DNA of 5,858 nucleotides, from NCBI GenBank assembly GCA_002398515.1, contig DGZL01000100.1, positions 23,105 through 28,962 of the forward strand. The letters run 5' to 3'. This document shows, in pieces, positions 1 through 5,858 of the stretch. The number at the start of each line of letters is the position of its first letter. Position 1 is the first letter of the stretch. A program made the position numbers and the translations under genes. The notes beneath the pieces are model-generated. The model worked only from the letters and a program-made list of their open reading frames with translations, had not been told where the DNA came from and ran no database searches. The stretch comes from Firmicutes bacterium UBA4981. Lineage in GTDB: Bacteria; Bacillota; SHA-98; UBA4971.

Positions 1-2519
1 GGTAAGCGTTTCATGGGAAGCTCGACGACCTCATTTGAAGCTCCCAGTAAATCTGAAGCTCCGCGCAAAGCTGCCTCTTTGGAGTACAACGCGTCGTATC
101 CGCCGGATTCACTGTCACATGGCGCCGATGCAGATAGATGATGCGGTATTTTCACAGGCTTCGGAGTGTATGGTTCCTTCTCCAGAAGGCTATGAAGAAG
201 AATAAGTGCAGCCTCCTTGTCAGGGATGCGGCCTCTGGGTGAGATGTCCGGGTCATTCTGGGCGAAAGGAGGCACAGGCGCTCCTACGCAAGACGGACAA
301 CCGTCTTCGCACTCACAAGCCATTACCAGTTGTAAACAGGCCTCCAGCACATCCTCAAGCACCCGGTACGATCTCTCTGCGAATCCTATACCCCCCGGAT
401 ATCGATCGTAGACAAACAAAGTAGGCGACCCTGTGTTCAGTGAATCCACCACTGCTCCCACATCCCTGGGGTCACACATTGCATAAAGGGGCACGACTTC
501 AGTGATTACGTTTCCGATCCCGTATAACCCTTCAGAAGGATCCCGTCCCCACTTTCTAACCAAGTTGAGAGCGGAAAGGGGAGGAATCAACCAGAGAGCT
601 GCTGTATCCATCACCTGGGGAGGAAGGTTGATCTTGCCAAATCCTATGCTGTCCCGACTGTGGAACTTAATCTTCTTAAACATGAAAACGAGAGATGTTA
701 CCGTAACATCTCCAAAGGTTACGTTAGCGTCATGCAACTTCTTCGTCTCGTCCTCGCTCTCGACTTTCACACGGGTTTCCGTTATCGATTGTGTAAAATA
801 GTCCACGTCCGCCTTCTCGACGTATGCAACTTTCTTGTCTGTCTGTAAGTCAGAAACGAAATATGTCTCGCCGTCGTGGAGGTAAATCGCTTCCGGGTGG
901 ATCTGTTCAAAGGCTGACAGTTCATCCATGGTGCCGATAACGCGATTCTTGGCCGAGCCTTCCTGCGCCTCCTCATATCTTCCAGGAGGCGTAGTTGTGT
1001 CAACAATGGTGTAAGTATTATCAGACATACTACGCAGCTTCACGCCTACTGACGGATAGCCTGAACTCGTCCAGAACCACCTATTCCCTCGACGTGCAAT
1101 CTCCCTCCGCTCCTCGAAGATTTCGAGGATAGCAGGCATATAGTCGCCGAATCTTGCCAAGTCATTCACGGTGATGGGGAGCTCAAACGCAGCGCACCTC
1201 AAGTGTTTTGCAAGCACATATGGATTCAGAGGATCAATCACTGCGCTCTCAGTGGTCCGCTCGAAGAAGTATTCAGGGTGACTCATGAGATATTGATCTA
1301 TAGGTGTGCTCTGCCCTACCAAAATCACCAGAGCTTCATCCCGGCCTCGCCCTGCCCGTCCTGCTTGCTGCCATGTGCTGGCCACATTTCCGGGATAGCC
1401 GGTAAGTATCGCAGCATCGAGGCTTCCGATATCTATACCGAGCTCCAGGGCATTTGTGGAGGTCACTCCAAGGAGCTCACCGGAGAATAGACGTCTTTCG
1501 ATATCGCGTCTCTCTTCAGGAAGATAACCGCCTCTATAAGGCTTTATGGAGTCTGCCAATGACGGGCTGATTCTCTGCAGTCGCTCCTGAGTAAACCTAT
1601 AAATAAGTTCAGCCACTACCCGCGCTTTTACAAAAGTGATGGTCTGAACCCTGTCTTGAATCAGCTTGGTAAGAAGTTGCTCCGCCTCAAAGCTCGAGCC
1701 CCTTCTCTCTGTACGGGTAGCGTCAATGAAAGGAGGGTTCCAGAACACGAACTTCTTGGGTCCGCGAGGCGCTCCGTCATCATCAATAAGGGTAATAGGC
1801 CTGTCTGTCAGCTTTTCAGCAAGTTCTTTCGGATTTGCAATAGTAGCGGAGCAGCACACAAATTGTGGCCTTCGGCCGTAGTGCTCACAGATCCGGTTGA
1901 GCCTCCTGATTACACAAGCTACATTCGAGCCGAAAACACCCCTATACGTATGCATCTCATCAATAACCACGTAAGCCAGATTCGCGAAGAACCGTCCCCA
2001 TGAAGGATGTCTCGGGAGAATCCCCTGATGAAGCATGTCCGGGTTAGTCAAGATAATATTGCCTTCATCCCTCAGCTTGCGCCTGGCGTTAGGAGGGGTA
2101 TCACCGTCATATGTGCCTGGGATCATAGGAAGTGAAGGATCCAGTTGCATGTAACGAACAAGGCCTCTTAGTTGATCCTGGGCTAAGGCCTTAGTGGGAA
2201 AAAGATAAAGCGCTTTGGCAGTTGAGTTCGTAACCAACCGCTCCAGGACAGGCACATTATAGCAGAGGGTTTTGCCGCTGGCAGTTGATGTCACGATGGC
2301 GACATCTTGTCCGCCTCTGATAGCGTCGATAGCTTGAACCTGGTGAGTATAGAACCGCTCTATACCTGTTTTTTCAAGGACTTTCGCAACTCTGGGTTGG
2401 AGAGGCGATATAAGCTCTCCGTATCTTGCTTCCCGTTCAGGAATGTCCTGGATATGGACTATTTGATCCCGATACCCAGGTTCCAACATCAGTCTTTCGA
2501 TAAATCTCGATACATCCAT
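1..2519 (-). CDS. mrfA: MrfA/YprA-type DEAD/DEAH-box helicase with C-terminal DUF1998 zinc-cluster domain (3' end cut by window edge)
   Basis: The 839 codons visible form one uninterrupted frame with no stop before the left edge, so the gene is partial, not broken. Superfamily 2 helicase motifs appear in order: Walker A TSTASGKT (residues 77-84, Lys83), PTKALAQDQ (108-116), TNPDMLH (158-164), DEMH as the DEAH box (187-190), SAT (224-226), TFVKAR (295-300), STNALELGID (354-363) and QQAGRAGR (384-391). The HTYRGVFG stretch after motif II (190-197) is characteristic of the YprA/MrfA family. A DUF1998 domain follows, with YDRYPGGIGFAER (704-716) and four cysteines, C735, C737, C741 and C744, expected to bind zinc. 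Family knowledge: Bacillus subtilis MrfA is a 3'-5' DNA helicase that acts with the exonuclease MrfB in mitomycin-lesion repair; mrfB may lie beyond the left edge. B. subtilis MrfA is about 750 residues, so this protein has a tail of at least 55 residues after the usual family end. ATG 2519 is the first canonical start; an in-frame TGA lies at 2549-2547. Confidence 0.93.
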   Translation of the reverse strand, partial: MDVSRFIERLMLEPGYRDQIVHIQDIPEREARYGELISPLQPRVAKVLEKTGIERFYTHQVQAIDAIRGGQDVAIVTSTASGKTLCYNVPVLERLVTNSTAKALYLFPTKALAQDQLRGLVRYMQLDPSLPMIPGTYDGDTPPNARRKLRDEGNIILTNPDMLHQGILPRHPSWGRFFANLAYVVIDEMHTYRGVFGSNVACVIRRLNRICEHYGRRPQFVCCSATIANPKELAEKLTDRPITLIDDDGAPRGPKKFVFWNPPFIDATRTERRGSSFEAEQLLTKLIQDRVQTITFVKARVVAELIYRFTQERLQRISPSLADSIKPYRGGYLPEERRDIERRLFSGELLGVTSTNALELGIDIGSLDAAILTGYPGNVASTWQQAGRAGRGRDEALVILVGQSTPIDQYLMSHPEYFFERTTESAVIDPLNPYVLAKHLRCAAFELPITVNDLARFGDYMPAILEIFEERREIARRGNRWFWTSSGYPSVGVKLRSMSDNTYTIVDTTTPPGRYEEAQEGSAKNRVIGTMDELSAFEQIHPEAIYLHDGETYFVSDLQTDKKVAYVEKADVDYFTQSITETRVKVESEDETKKLHDANVTFGDVTVTSLVFMFKKIKFHSRDSIGFGKINLPPQVMDTAALWLIPPLSALNLVRKWGRDPSEGLYGIGNVITEVVPLYAMCDPRDVGAVVDSLNTGSPTLFVYDRYPGGIGFAERSYRVLEDVLEACLQLVMACECEDGCPSCVGAPVPPFAQNDPDISPRGRIPDKEAALILLHSLLEKEPYTPKPVKIPHHLSASAPCDSESGGYDALYSKEAALRGASDLLGASNEVVELPMKRL

Positions 2520-2538
2520 ATTTGCCAGCTCGAACTCG

Positions 2539-2547
2539 CCCTCCTTT
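2539..2547 (-). promoter_or_regulatory. Shine-Dalgarno of the helicase gene, unusually far from its ATG
   Basis: Read on the minus strand this is AAAGGAGGG, a near-ideal ribosome binding site. It lies 19 bases before the ATG at 2519, which is well beyond the usual 5-10. An in-frame CTG at 2528 lies 10 bases from it and would add only three residues. No ATG, GTG or TTG is in frame between the site and 2519. Confidence 0.6.
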
Positions 2548-2560
2548 CACCACGACTTCG

Positions 2561-2612
2561 ATACACGTTTATACACACGTCTGTACACATTTATGCGCGT
2601 CTATACGCCGAT
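2561..2612 (-). repeat. Degenerate phased ~10-base direct repeat upstream of the helicase gene
   Basis: On the plus strand five successive units read ATACACGTTT (2561), ATACACACGTCT (2571), GTACACATTT (2583), ATGCGCGTCT (2593) and ATACGCCGAT (2603). On the minus strand the middle of the array is a pair of direct repeats of 20 and 22 bases: AGACGCGCATAAATGTGTAC (2602-2583) and its close copy at 2582-2561, each built of two half units near the consensus RYGTGTAY. A period of 10-12 bases keeps every unit on about the same face of the helix. The array lies 41-93 bases before the helicase ATG, where a regulator or the promoter would be expected. No protein known to bind this sequence is recognised; it does not match the LexA boxes I know. 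Confidence 0.6.
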
Positions 2613-2731
2613 TATCCGTTCCAGCAGGTTGTCTCTTGCAGTAATAGCCTGGCACTTGCGCATCTTTTTCATATGCGACCACAGATTCCATATGTTGCCC
2701 CAAACGTCGCTATGCCTATCGGCAGACTCTC

Positions 2732-3244
2732 TTAGTCGAGCATGACGAGGGAATACCAGTTCTCCTTACAGCTTTCATCAACTAAGGTCTCAATAGGAAG
2801 CCCTTGGCCTCTGGCGGTAGCGAATGCGTCTATCCCCATTGCCTGCATAGCAGGTCTCGCTTTTCTGGGAAAGCGGCATGGCTCCCCGTCAGGGAAGGAG
2901 CATTCTGCGCAGAGACCGCAATCACTCATACTGAACGCAAAGTAATAACCGTCAACGAAAGCCTTGCTTTCTATTGAAAAAGATATCATCTGCGAGGTGT
3001 CTTTATCATGAGTATGGATAATCAAGGCCTTCTTATAACGGGAGAGCACATCCATGGCCTCCCACGGCTTCAGCGCGCCGGGAGCGGACGGACATATCCA
3101 GCTTTTGCCCCAAGTAGAGCAACCATACATGCACTTGATGTAAGTCCTGGGGTCAAATACGATATCCCGAACACTGATGACAATAGCATCAACAGCCCCT
3201 AACTCCCTGGCGAGCACTGCATATTTTTCAAAATCCAACCCCAA
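2732..3244 (-). CDS. DUF2284 cysteine-rich putative metal-binding protein
   Basis: Of unknown function. With the TTG start at 3244 it encodes 170 residues. The N-terminal half has C38-x3-C42-x8-C51, the last followed by Pro in WICPSAPG; the C-terminal half has DCGLCAEC (C109, C112, C115), then C123 in CRFPRKARPAM and GID at 137-139. This spacing and the RPxMxxxGID tract are hallmarks of DUF2284 proteins, usually called predicted metal-binding proteins; the CxxCxxC cluster resembles ferredoxin Fe-S ligands. No signal peptide or membrane segment is seen, so it is probably cytoplasmic. The frame stays open upstream to a GTG at 3304, but those 20 residues are mostly basic and low-complexity, with no ribosome binding site before them, while family members typically begin near DFEKYAVLARELGA. 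The gene follows the isomerase-like gene after 142 bases and precedes the helicase by 212. The family is solid; the redox or cofactor role is inference. Confidence 0.88.
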   Translation of the reverse strand: MGLDFEKYAVLARELGAVDAIVISVRDIVFDPRTYIKCMYGCSTWGKSWICPSAPGALKPWEAMDVLSRYKKALIIHTHDKDTSQMISFSIESKAFVDGYYFAFSMSDCGLCAECSFPDGEPCRFPRKARPAMQAMGIDAFATARGQGLPIETLVDESCKENWYSLVMLD

Positions 3245-3252
3245 CCCTGATC

Positions 3253-3260
3253 CCTTCCTT
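3253..3260 (-). promoter_or_regulatory. Ribosome binding site supporting a TTG start for the DUF2284 gene
   Basis: The minus strand reads AAGGAAGG here, 8 bases before TTG 3244. A second in-frame TTG at 3238 is 14 bases away and is a less likely alternative. The GTG/ATG pair at 3304/3301 has no purine-rich site in front of it, which favours the shorter protein. Confidence 0.5.
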
Positions 3261-3386
3261 CTCCGACCCCTTCTTTCTTTTACCCAAAGGAGAACAACCA
3301 TCACAGATAATTCTACAAGAGAGTCTCGCTCTCCTTTTCCTCACTGAAATCGCGCAACCGGAAGCCGGCGGATTTATCCATAGGAT

Positions 3387-4682
3387 CTACGGCTTCACTT
3401 GTATGAACAGTTCCATGAATTCCTGTATCCTCTGTCGATGGTCTCCTTCCACTATTAAGTGGTGATTGCCAAAGGGTTTCAGTAACAACTGCTTAGCGAA
3501 TGCCTTATCAGGCAATTCCACTGTTACTTGGGTTCTGCACATATCCTCTATCAAATCACATTCTCTCACTGTACCGGATGCAACAGAGACTTCGCTAAAG
3601 CGCCTGCCCCCGATTCGCACTATGGTTACCGGTCCGGGTTTGACATCTCCCTCCACTGCCGTCCCAATCCCTGATTCGAAATGCGACCGTATTCTATATG
3701 CGCTTGTCATAGTCCGCGGAATTGTGCAATGAGCAAATCTTATCATGCCTGATTCCACATCTATGACTGACGGATTCGCCATGAAACTAGGCTGTGAAGT
3801 CAGTTCATGGATGAAAAACATGCCAAGGCAAGAGAGAATATCTGCCTCACAGGCAGCAGGAATTCCTTCTTCGCTAAGGCGAGCTAAAGCATAACAACCT
3901 GTGTTGTTGCATGGCTGCAACAGATCAAAGCACTTCACTGTTATCCCGTCCAGCCTATGTTGTTCTACCAGCTTCTTTAAGGCCAGGTAGATCTTGGCTG
4001 AGCCTTCTAGTGCGTCCTCTTCCGGTTCGAAAATACACCTTGCACGCTGGGCAAACTCAAATGCTACATCTTTCGCTTCCTTTGGATCTACAGTTCCGAT
4101 GGCATCTATAAGCTCGTCCATGTCAAACCTGACAAGACGCGGACCCCAAACCTGTTTTACTGCTTTAGTCAATCTCCATGGCGGTACAGTCTCTATCTCT
4201 CTGCTGCCGAATACGCCCAGCCTCGCTCTTTTCATTCGTGCCCTGGCGCCAAACATTTTCAGCAGGCCTCTGAGCTCTTCTTGCCATCCGGGCGTAGCTT
4301 GCACGAGGCGTGCAATGTGCGCGTCTGCATTAAAAATCGCAAGTATCTCGAGAGAGGCTGCCAGTGCATTATCCGAAGGATGCGCTAAGATAAGCGCAGG
4401 CTCATCAAGGCAAGCCAAGAATTCAAGGACTTGAAGCTCTGTCCCTCCACTCAGCACCAATGGCAGCGTCATGTCGCTATCTGGATGCGCACGATCAGGG
4501 GATGGTAACACACGTTCACGATCAGGTGAGGACAAATAGAATTCAAAGCCTTTGATTTGCTGCAGTTTCTCAACATATCCAGAAATTCGCGCTCGAATTT
4601 GCTCCTCATCTCTAAGATCAGACACAAAGGGAACTACACTTATCCTAGCCGGTCTTGGCGTTTTTGACGTATTCATAATCAT
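3387..4682 (-). CDS. L-fucose/L-arabinose isomerase-family protein (COG2407-like), substrate unknown
   Basis: Encodes about 431 residues of the L-fucose isomerase-like fold, a group of metal-dependent aldose-ketose isomerases and relatives; real FucI is longer, near 590. The first ~190 residues form the variable N-terminal alpha/beta region. The recognisable core is DGITVKCFDLL (245-255), CNNTGCYALARL (258-269), ACEADILSCLGM (277-288, with Glu279 and Asp281 at the expected catalytic and metal positions), FAHCTIP (316-322, His318 as third metal ligand), SHFESGIG (333-340), KPGPVTIVRIGG (348-359) and GNHHLIVEGDH near the C-terminus (405-415). All three ligand-type residues are present, so activity is plausible, but the sugar cannot be read from sequence. 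No secretion signal; cytoplasmic. The frame runs upstream to a TTG at 4742, but that segment is glycine/serine-rich and unlike the family. ATG 4682 or ATG 4676 starts just before the conserved ARISVVPF strand. It lies 208 bases after the phosphorylase gene and 142 before the DUF2284 gene. Confidence 0.87.
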   Translation of the reverse strand: MIMNTSKTPRPARISVVPFVSDLRDEEQIRARISGYVEKLQQIKGFEFYLSSPDRERVLPSPDRAHPDSDMTLPLVLSGGTELQVLEFLACLDEPALILAHPSDNALAASLEILAIFNADAHIARLVQATPGWQEELRGLLKMFGARARMKRARLGVFGSREIETVPPWRLTKAVKQVWGPRLVRFDMDELIDAIGTVDPKEAKDVAFEFAQRARCIFEPEEDALEGSAKIYLALKKLVEQHRLDGITVKCFDLLQPCNNTGCYALARLSEEGIPAACEADILSCLGMFFIHELTSQPSFMANPSVIDVESGMIRFAHCTIPRTMTSAYRIRSHFESGIGTAVEGDVKPGPVTIVRIGGRRFSEVSVASGTVRECDLIEDMCRTQVTVELPDKAFAKQLLLKPFGNHHLIVEGDHRQRIQEFMELFIQVKP

Positions 4683-4708
4683 CAAGCGACCAAAGCCCCC
4701 GAGCCCAT
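4682..4708 (-). other. Possible 8-codon upstream open frame coupled to the isomerase-like gene
   Basis: ATG 4708 begins MGSGALVA and stops at TGA 4684-4682. That stop shares its A with the ATG at 4682, giving a TGATG overlap typical of translational coupling. The nearest strong ribosome site (AGGAGG at 4730-4725) is 16 bases away, which is long, and the isomerase start itself has only a weak G-run in front of it. Real use is uncertain. Confidence 0.25.
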
Positions 4709-4710
4709 TC

Positions 4711-4738
4711 GAGGAGGAAGCCGCTCCTCCTTTCCTCC
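4711..4738 (-). promoter_or_regulatory. Strong Shine-Dalgarno-like run with an anti-Shine-Dalgarno hairpin in the isomerase leader
   Basis: The minus strand has two SD-type motifs in a row, GGAGG (4738-4734) and AGGAGG (4731-4726), then CCTCCTC. Bases 4729-4724 (GAGGAG) can pair perfectly with 4716-4711 (CTCCTC) around a 7-base loop, hiding the second motif. No start codon sits at normal spacing from either motif. This could be a leader that controls access of ribosomes, or chance purine/pyrimidine skew. Confidence 0.35.
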
Positions 4739-4890
4739 ACAATAATGATAATCAACCGGTTACTCTTTCATTTGGCATTCTCCGAAATGATAGACAAGAT
4801 AATGCAATCGACCACCCACGAACATGTGGCGGAAAACCTTCTAATCCTCCTATTGGAAGCCGATCCACTTGAATCAGGAGCTCTCCCGAG

Positions 4891-5655
4891 TCACGGAGTT
4901 GAGTCACCTTGCGCTACCAGCTTAACCCCTTCTATCGCCACTTTAATAATATCATCTTCAGTAATCTTCTGTCTCTCCTCTTCGGAAAGGGGAGGCAAAA
5001 GCCGGTTGCCTGCTACCAAACACACGCCGCCTGCCCTGACTCCCAGAGCAGACGCTGCAATGAATATGCCTGCGCACTCCATCTCAGATGCAAGCGTGCC
5101 ACATTCAATCCATGCCTTTTGCCTGGCCTTAAGCATATCGTGCATGGGCATTCTGTCAGGCTCATGCTGTCCGTAAAAAGAATCATGTGTATGGACAATG
5201 CCTACATGATAATTGACTCCTATTTTCTTGGAGCCTGCAACAAGCGCATTTACTACTTCAATTGATGCAATAGCAGGGAATTCAAGTGGCATATAGTGCA
5301 CACCGGTACCCTCGTCCCTAATAGCGCCTTGAGCAATCACTAAGTCACCGGGCTTGACAAGCTCTTGTATGCCTCCTGCGGTGCCGACTCGTATAAAAGT
5401 ATCAGCTCCGCACTTAGTCAGCTCCTCTACTGCTATTACCGCTGATGGACACCCTATTCCTGTAGAAGCCACTGAAATTGGGATACCGTCCACCGTCCCG
5501 GTATAGGTGACATACTCCCTGGACTCCGCTACCAGCTTGCCATCATCAAAGAATGTAGCAATTCTATGGGCTCGGCCCGGGTCTCCGGGGAGAAGCACAT
5601 ATCGTGCAATATCCCCCTCCTTACACCTGATATGATGCTGCATCCGGTCTGCCAT
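4891..5655 (-). CDS. udp: Uridine phosphorylase-type nucleoside phosphorylase (NP-I family)
   Basis: A 254-residue cytoplasmic enzyme expected to cleave a nucleoside with phosphate into free base and pentose-1-phosphate for salvage or catabolism. Escherichia coli Udp has 253 residues and aligns almost colinearly. Phosphate and ribose site residues are all present: LPGDPGR with Gly24, Asp25 and Arg28; Arg46 in SREY; RVGTAGG with Arg89 and Thr92; and SEMECAG with Glu191, Met192 and Glu193. The base-binding segment keeps Phe160, Gln163 and Arg168, matching the pyrimidine-selecting Gln/Arg pair of Udp, but reads FYGQHEPDRM instead of the enteric FYPGQERYD, so uridine as main substrate is probable, not certain. 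NR at 217-218 matches the distal Udp arginine. The start at ATG 5655 is set by GGAGGT seven bases upstream; the frame is also open to ATG 5670 and GTG 5688. It is the first complete gene of the minus-strand series, with the isomerase-like gene next. Confidence 0.92.
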   Translation of the reverse strand: MADRMQHHIRCKEGDIARYVLLPGDPGRAHRIATFFDDGKLVAESREYVTYTGTVDGIPISVASTGIGCPSAVIAVEELTKCGADTFIRVGTAGGIQELVKPGDLVIAQGAIRDEGTGVHYMPLEFPAIASIEVVNALVAGSKKIGVNYHVGIVHTHDSFYGQHEPDRMPMHDMLKARQKAWIECGTLASEMECAGIFIAASALGVRAGGVCLVAGNRLLPPLSEEERQKITEDDIIKVAIEGVKLVAQGDSTP

Positions 5656-5662
5656 TCGCGAT

Positions 5663-5668
5663 ACCTCC
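5663..5668 (-). promoter_or_regulatory. Ribosome binding site of the phosphorylase gene
   Basis: GGAGGT on the minus strand, 7 bases before ATG 5655. It overlaps the alternative upstream ATG at 5670, which has no comparable site of its own, so it fixes the start at 5655. Confidence 0.75.
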
Positions 5669-5815
5669 ATACCTCGGTCCGGTTTCACTTCTTAGAGATT
5701 CTTTGAGTTCCTTCTGCTTCCTTCTTTTTGGCCTGTCCCATGATGCAGTAGTCAGGTTTCCCAAGTAAACGAGGGGACACTCTTTGAAATCAGGCACTTT
5801 AGTCCATACAGACAG

Positions 5816-5836
5816 AAGCCTCGTTTTCCGAGGCTT
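5816..5836 (-). terminator. Perfect 8-bp hairpin at the right edge, possible intrinsic terminator
   Basis: AAGCCTCG and CGAGGCTT form an 8-bp perfect stem around a 5-base loop. On the minus strand the stem is followed by CTGTCTGT, a pyrimidine-rich but imperfect U tract. It would end a gene arriving from beyond the right edge, or act as a leader hairpin about 160 bases before the phosphorylase start. On the plus strand only three T residues run out of the stem and no plus-strand gene precedes it, so the minus reading is preferred. The rest of this 203-base leader holds no recognised promoter. Confidence 0.5.
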
Positions 5837-5858
5837 TGGGTTGCCGGTGATTGCAACG

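Noticed and set aside
1656..2003. Plus-strand open frame of 115 codons inside the helicase gene
   Set aside because: Shadow of the helicase frame, which shows a full ordered set of helicase motifs here.
1..2519. Suspicion that the helicase gene is a pseudogene because no stop is found
   Set aside because: All 839 codons are open and every motif is intact; the lack of a stop is explained by the window edge.
2561..2612. Short repeats considered as a CRISPR array
   Set aside because: Units are about 10 bases, contiguous and degenerate, with no spacers and no cas genes nearby.
2709..2720. Small TGCC-GATA-GGCA hairpin after the DUF2284 stop, considered as a terminator
   Set aside because: A 4-bp stem with no following U run is too weak to support a terminator call.
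2520..2731. Promoter hexamers and LexA-type operator before the helicase gene
   Set aside because: TATAAA-like and GATAAT-like hexamers exist, but none has a convincing -35 partner at 16-18 bases, and no GAAC-N4-GTTC box is present.
2307..2735. Plus-strand open frame of 142 codons spanning the helicase 5' end and the repeat region
   Set aside because: It is antisense to the helicase N-terminus including motif I, has no recognisable domain, and shows the composition of a mirrored coding strand.
3319..3333. Short hairpin GAGAG/CTCTC in the gap between the isomerase-like and DUF2284 genes, considered as a terminator
   Set aside because: The stem is only 5 bp and on the minus strand it is followed by TTGTAG, not a U tract.
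3994..4434. Plus-strand open frame of 146 codons inside the isomerase-like gene
   Set aside because: The minus strand carries the conserved isomerase-family protein across the same bases; the plus translation is serine-rich with no family resemblance.
4745..5176. Plus-strand open frame of 143 codons over the phosphorylase 3' end and the following gap
   Set aside because: Antisense to the conserved phosphorylase residues; no ribosome binding site or domain.

Overview
The window carries four protein-coding genes, all read on the minus strand, so transcription runs from the right edge to the left. In transcription order they are a uridine phosphorylase-type nucleoside phosphorylase (5655 to 4891), an L-fucose/L-arabinose isomerase-fold protein (4682 to 3387), a small cysteine-rich DUF2284 protein (3244 to 2732), and a large MrfA/YprA-type superfamily 2 DNA helicase that starts at 2519 and runs off the left edge without a stop. 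No tRNA, rRNA, insertion sequence or CRISPR array was recognised.

The organism is most likely an anaerobic member of the Bacillota (Clostridia-like). This rests on strong purine-rich Shine-Dalgarno sequences, a TTG start, intermediate base composition, and a gene set (MrfA-type helicase, DUF2284, short fucose-isomerase-like protein) common in anaerobic Firmicutes. It is an inference from style and content, not from a marker gene.

Layout: the right 200 bases hold a near-perfect hairpin and then the leader of the phosphorylase gene. The three gaps between genes are 208, 142 and 212 bases long, wide for one tightly coupled operon, so several transcripts are possible. The gap before the isomerase gene has a strong Shine-Dalgarno-like run that can be folded away by an adjacent CCTCCTC, followed by an 8-codon open frame whose stop overlaps the isomerase start. 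The gap before the helicase gene holds a degenerate phased repeat of about 10 bases (two copies of a 20-22 base direct repeat).

Functionally, the phosphorylase releases pentose-1-phosphate from nucleosides and the isomerase-like protein probably acts on a sugar, so a link between the two through sugar salvage is possible but unproven. DUF2284 is a probable metal or Fe-S protein of unknown role. The helicase belongs to a DNA repair family and is probably an independent unit. The parts most worth a second look are the phased repeat before the helicase, the leader of the isomerase gene, and the start-site anomalies of the helicase and DUF2284 genes.
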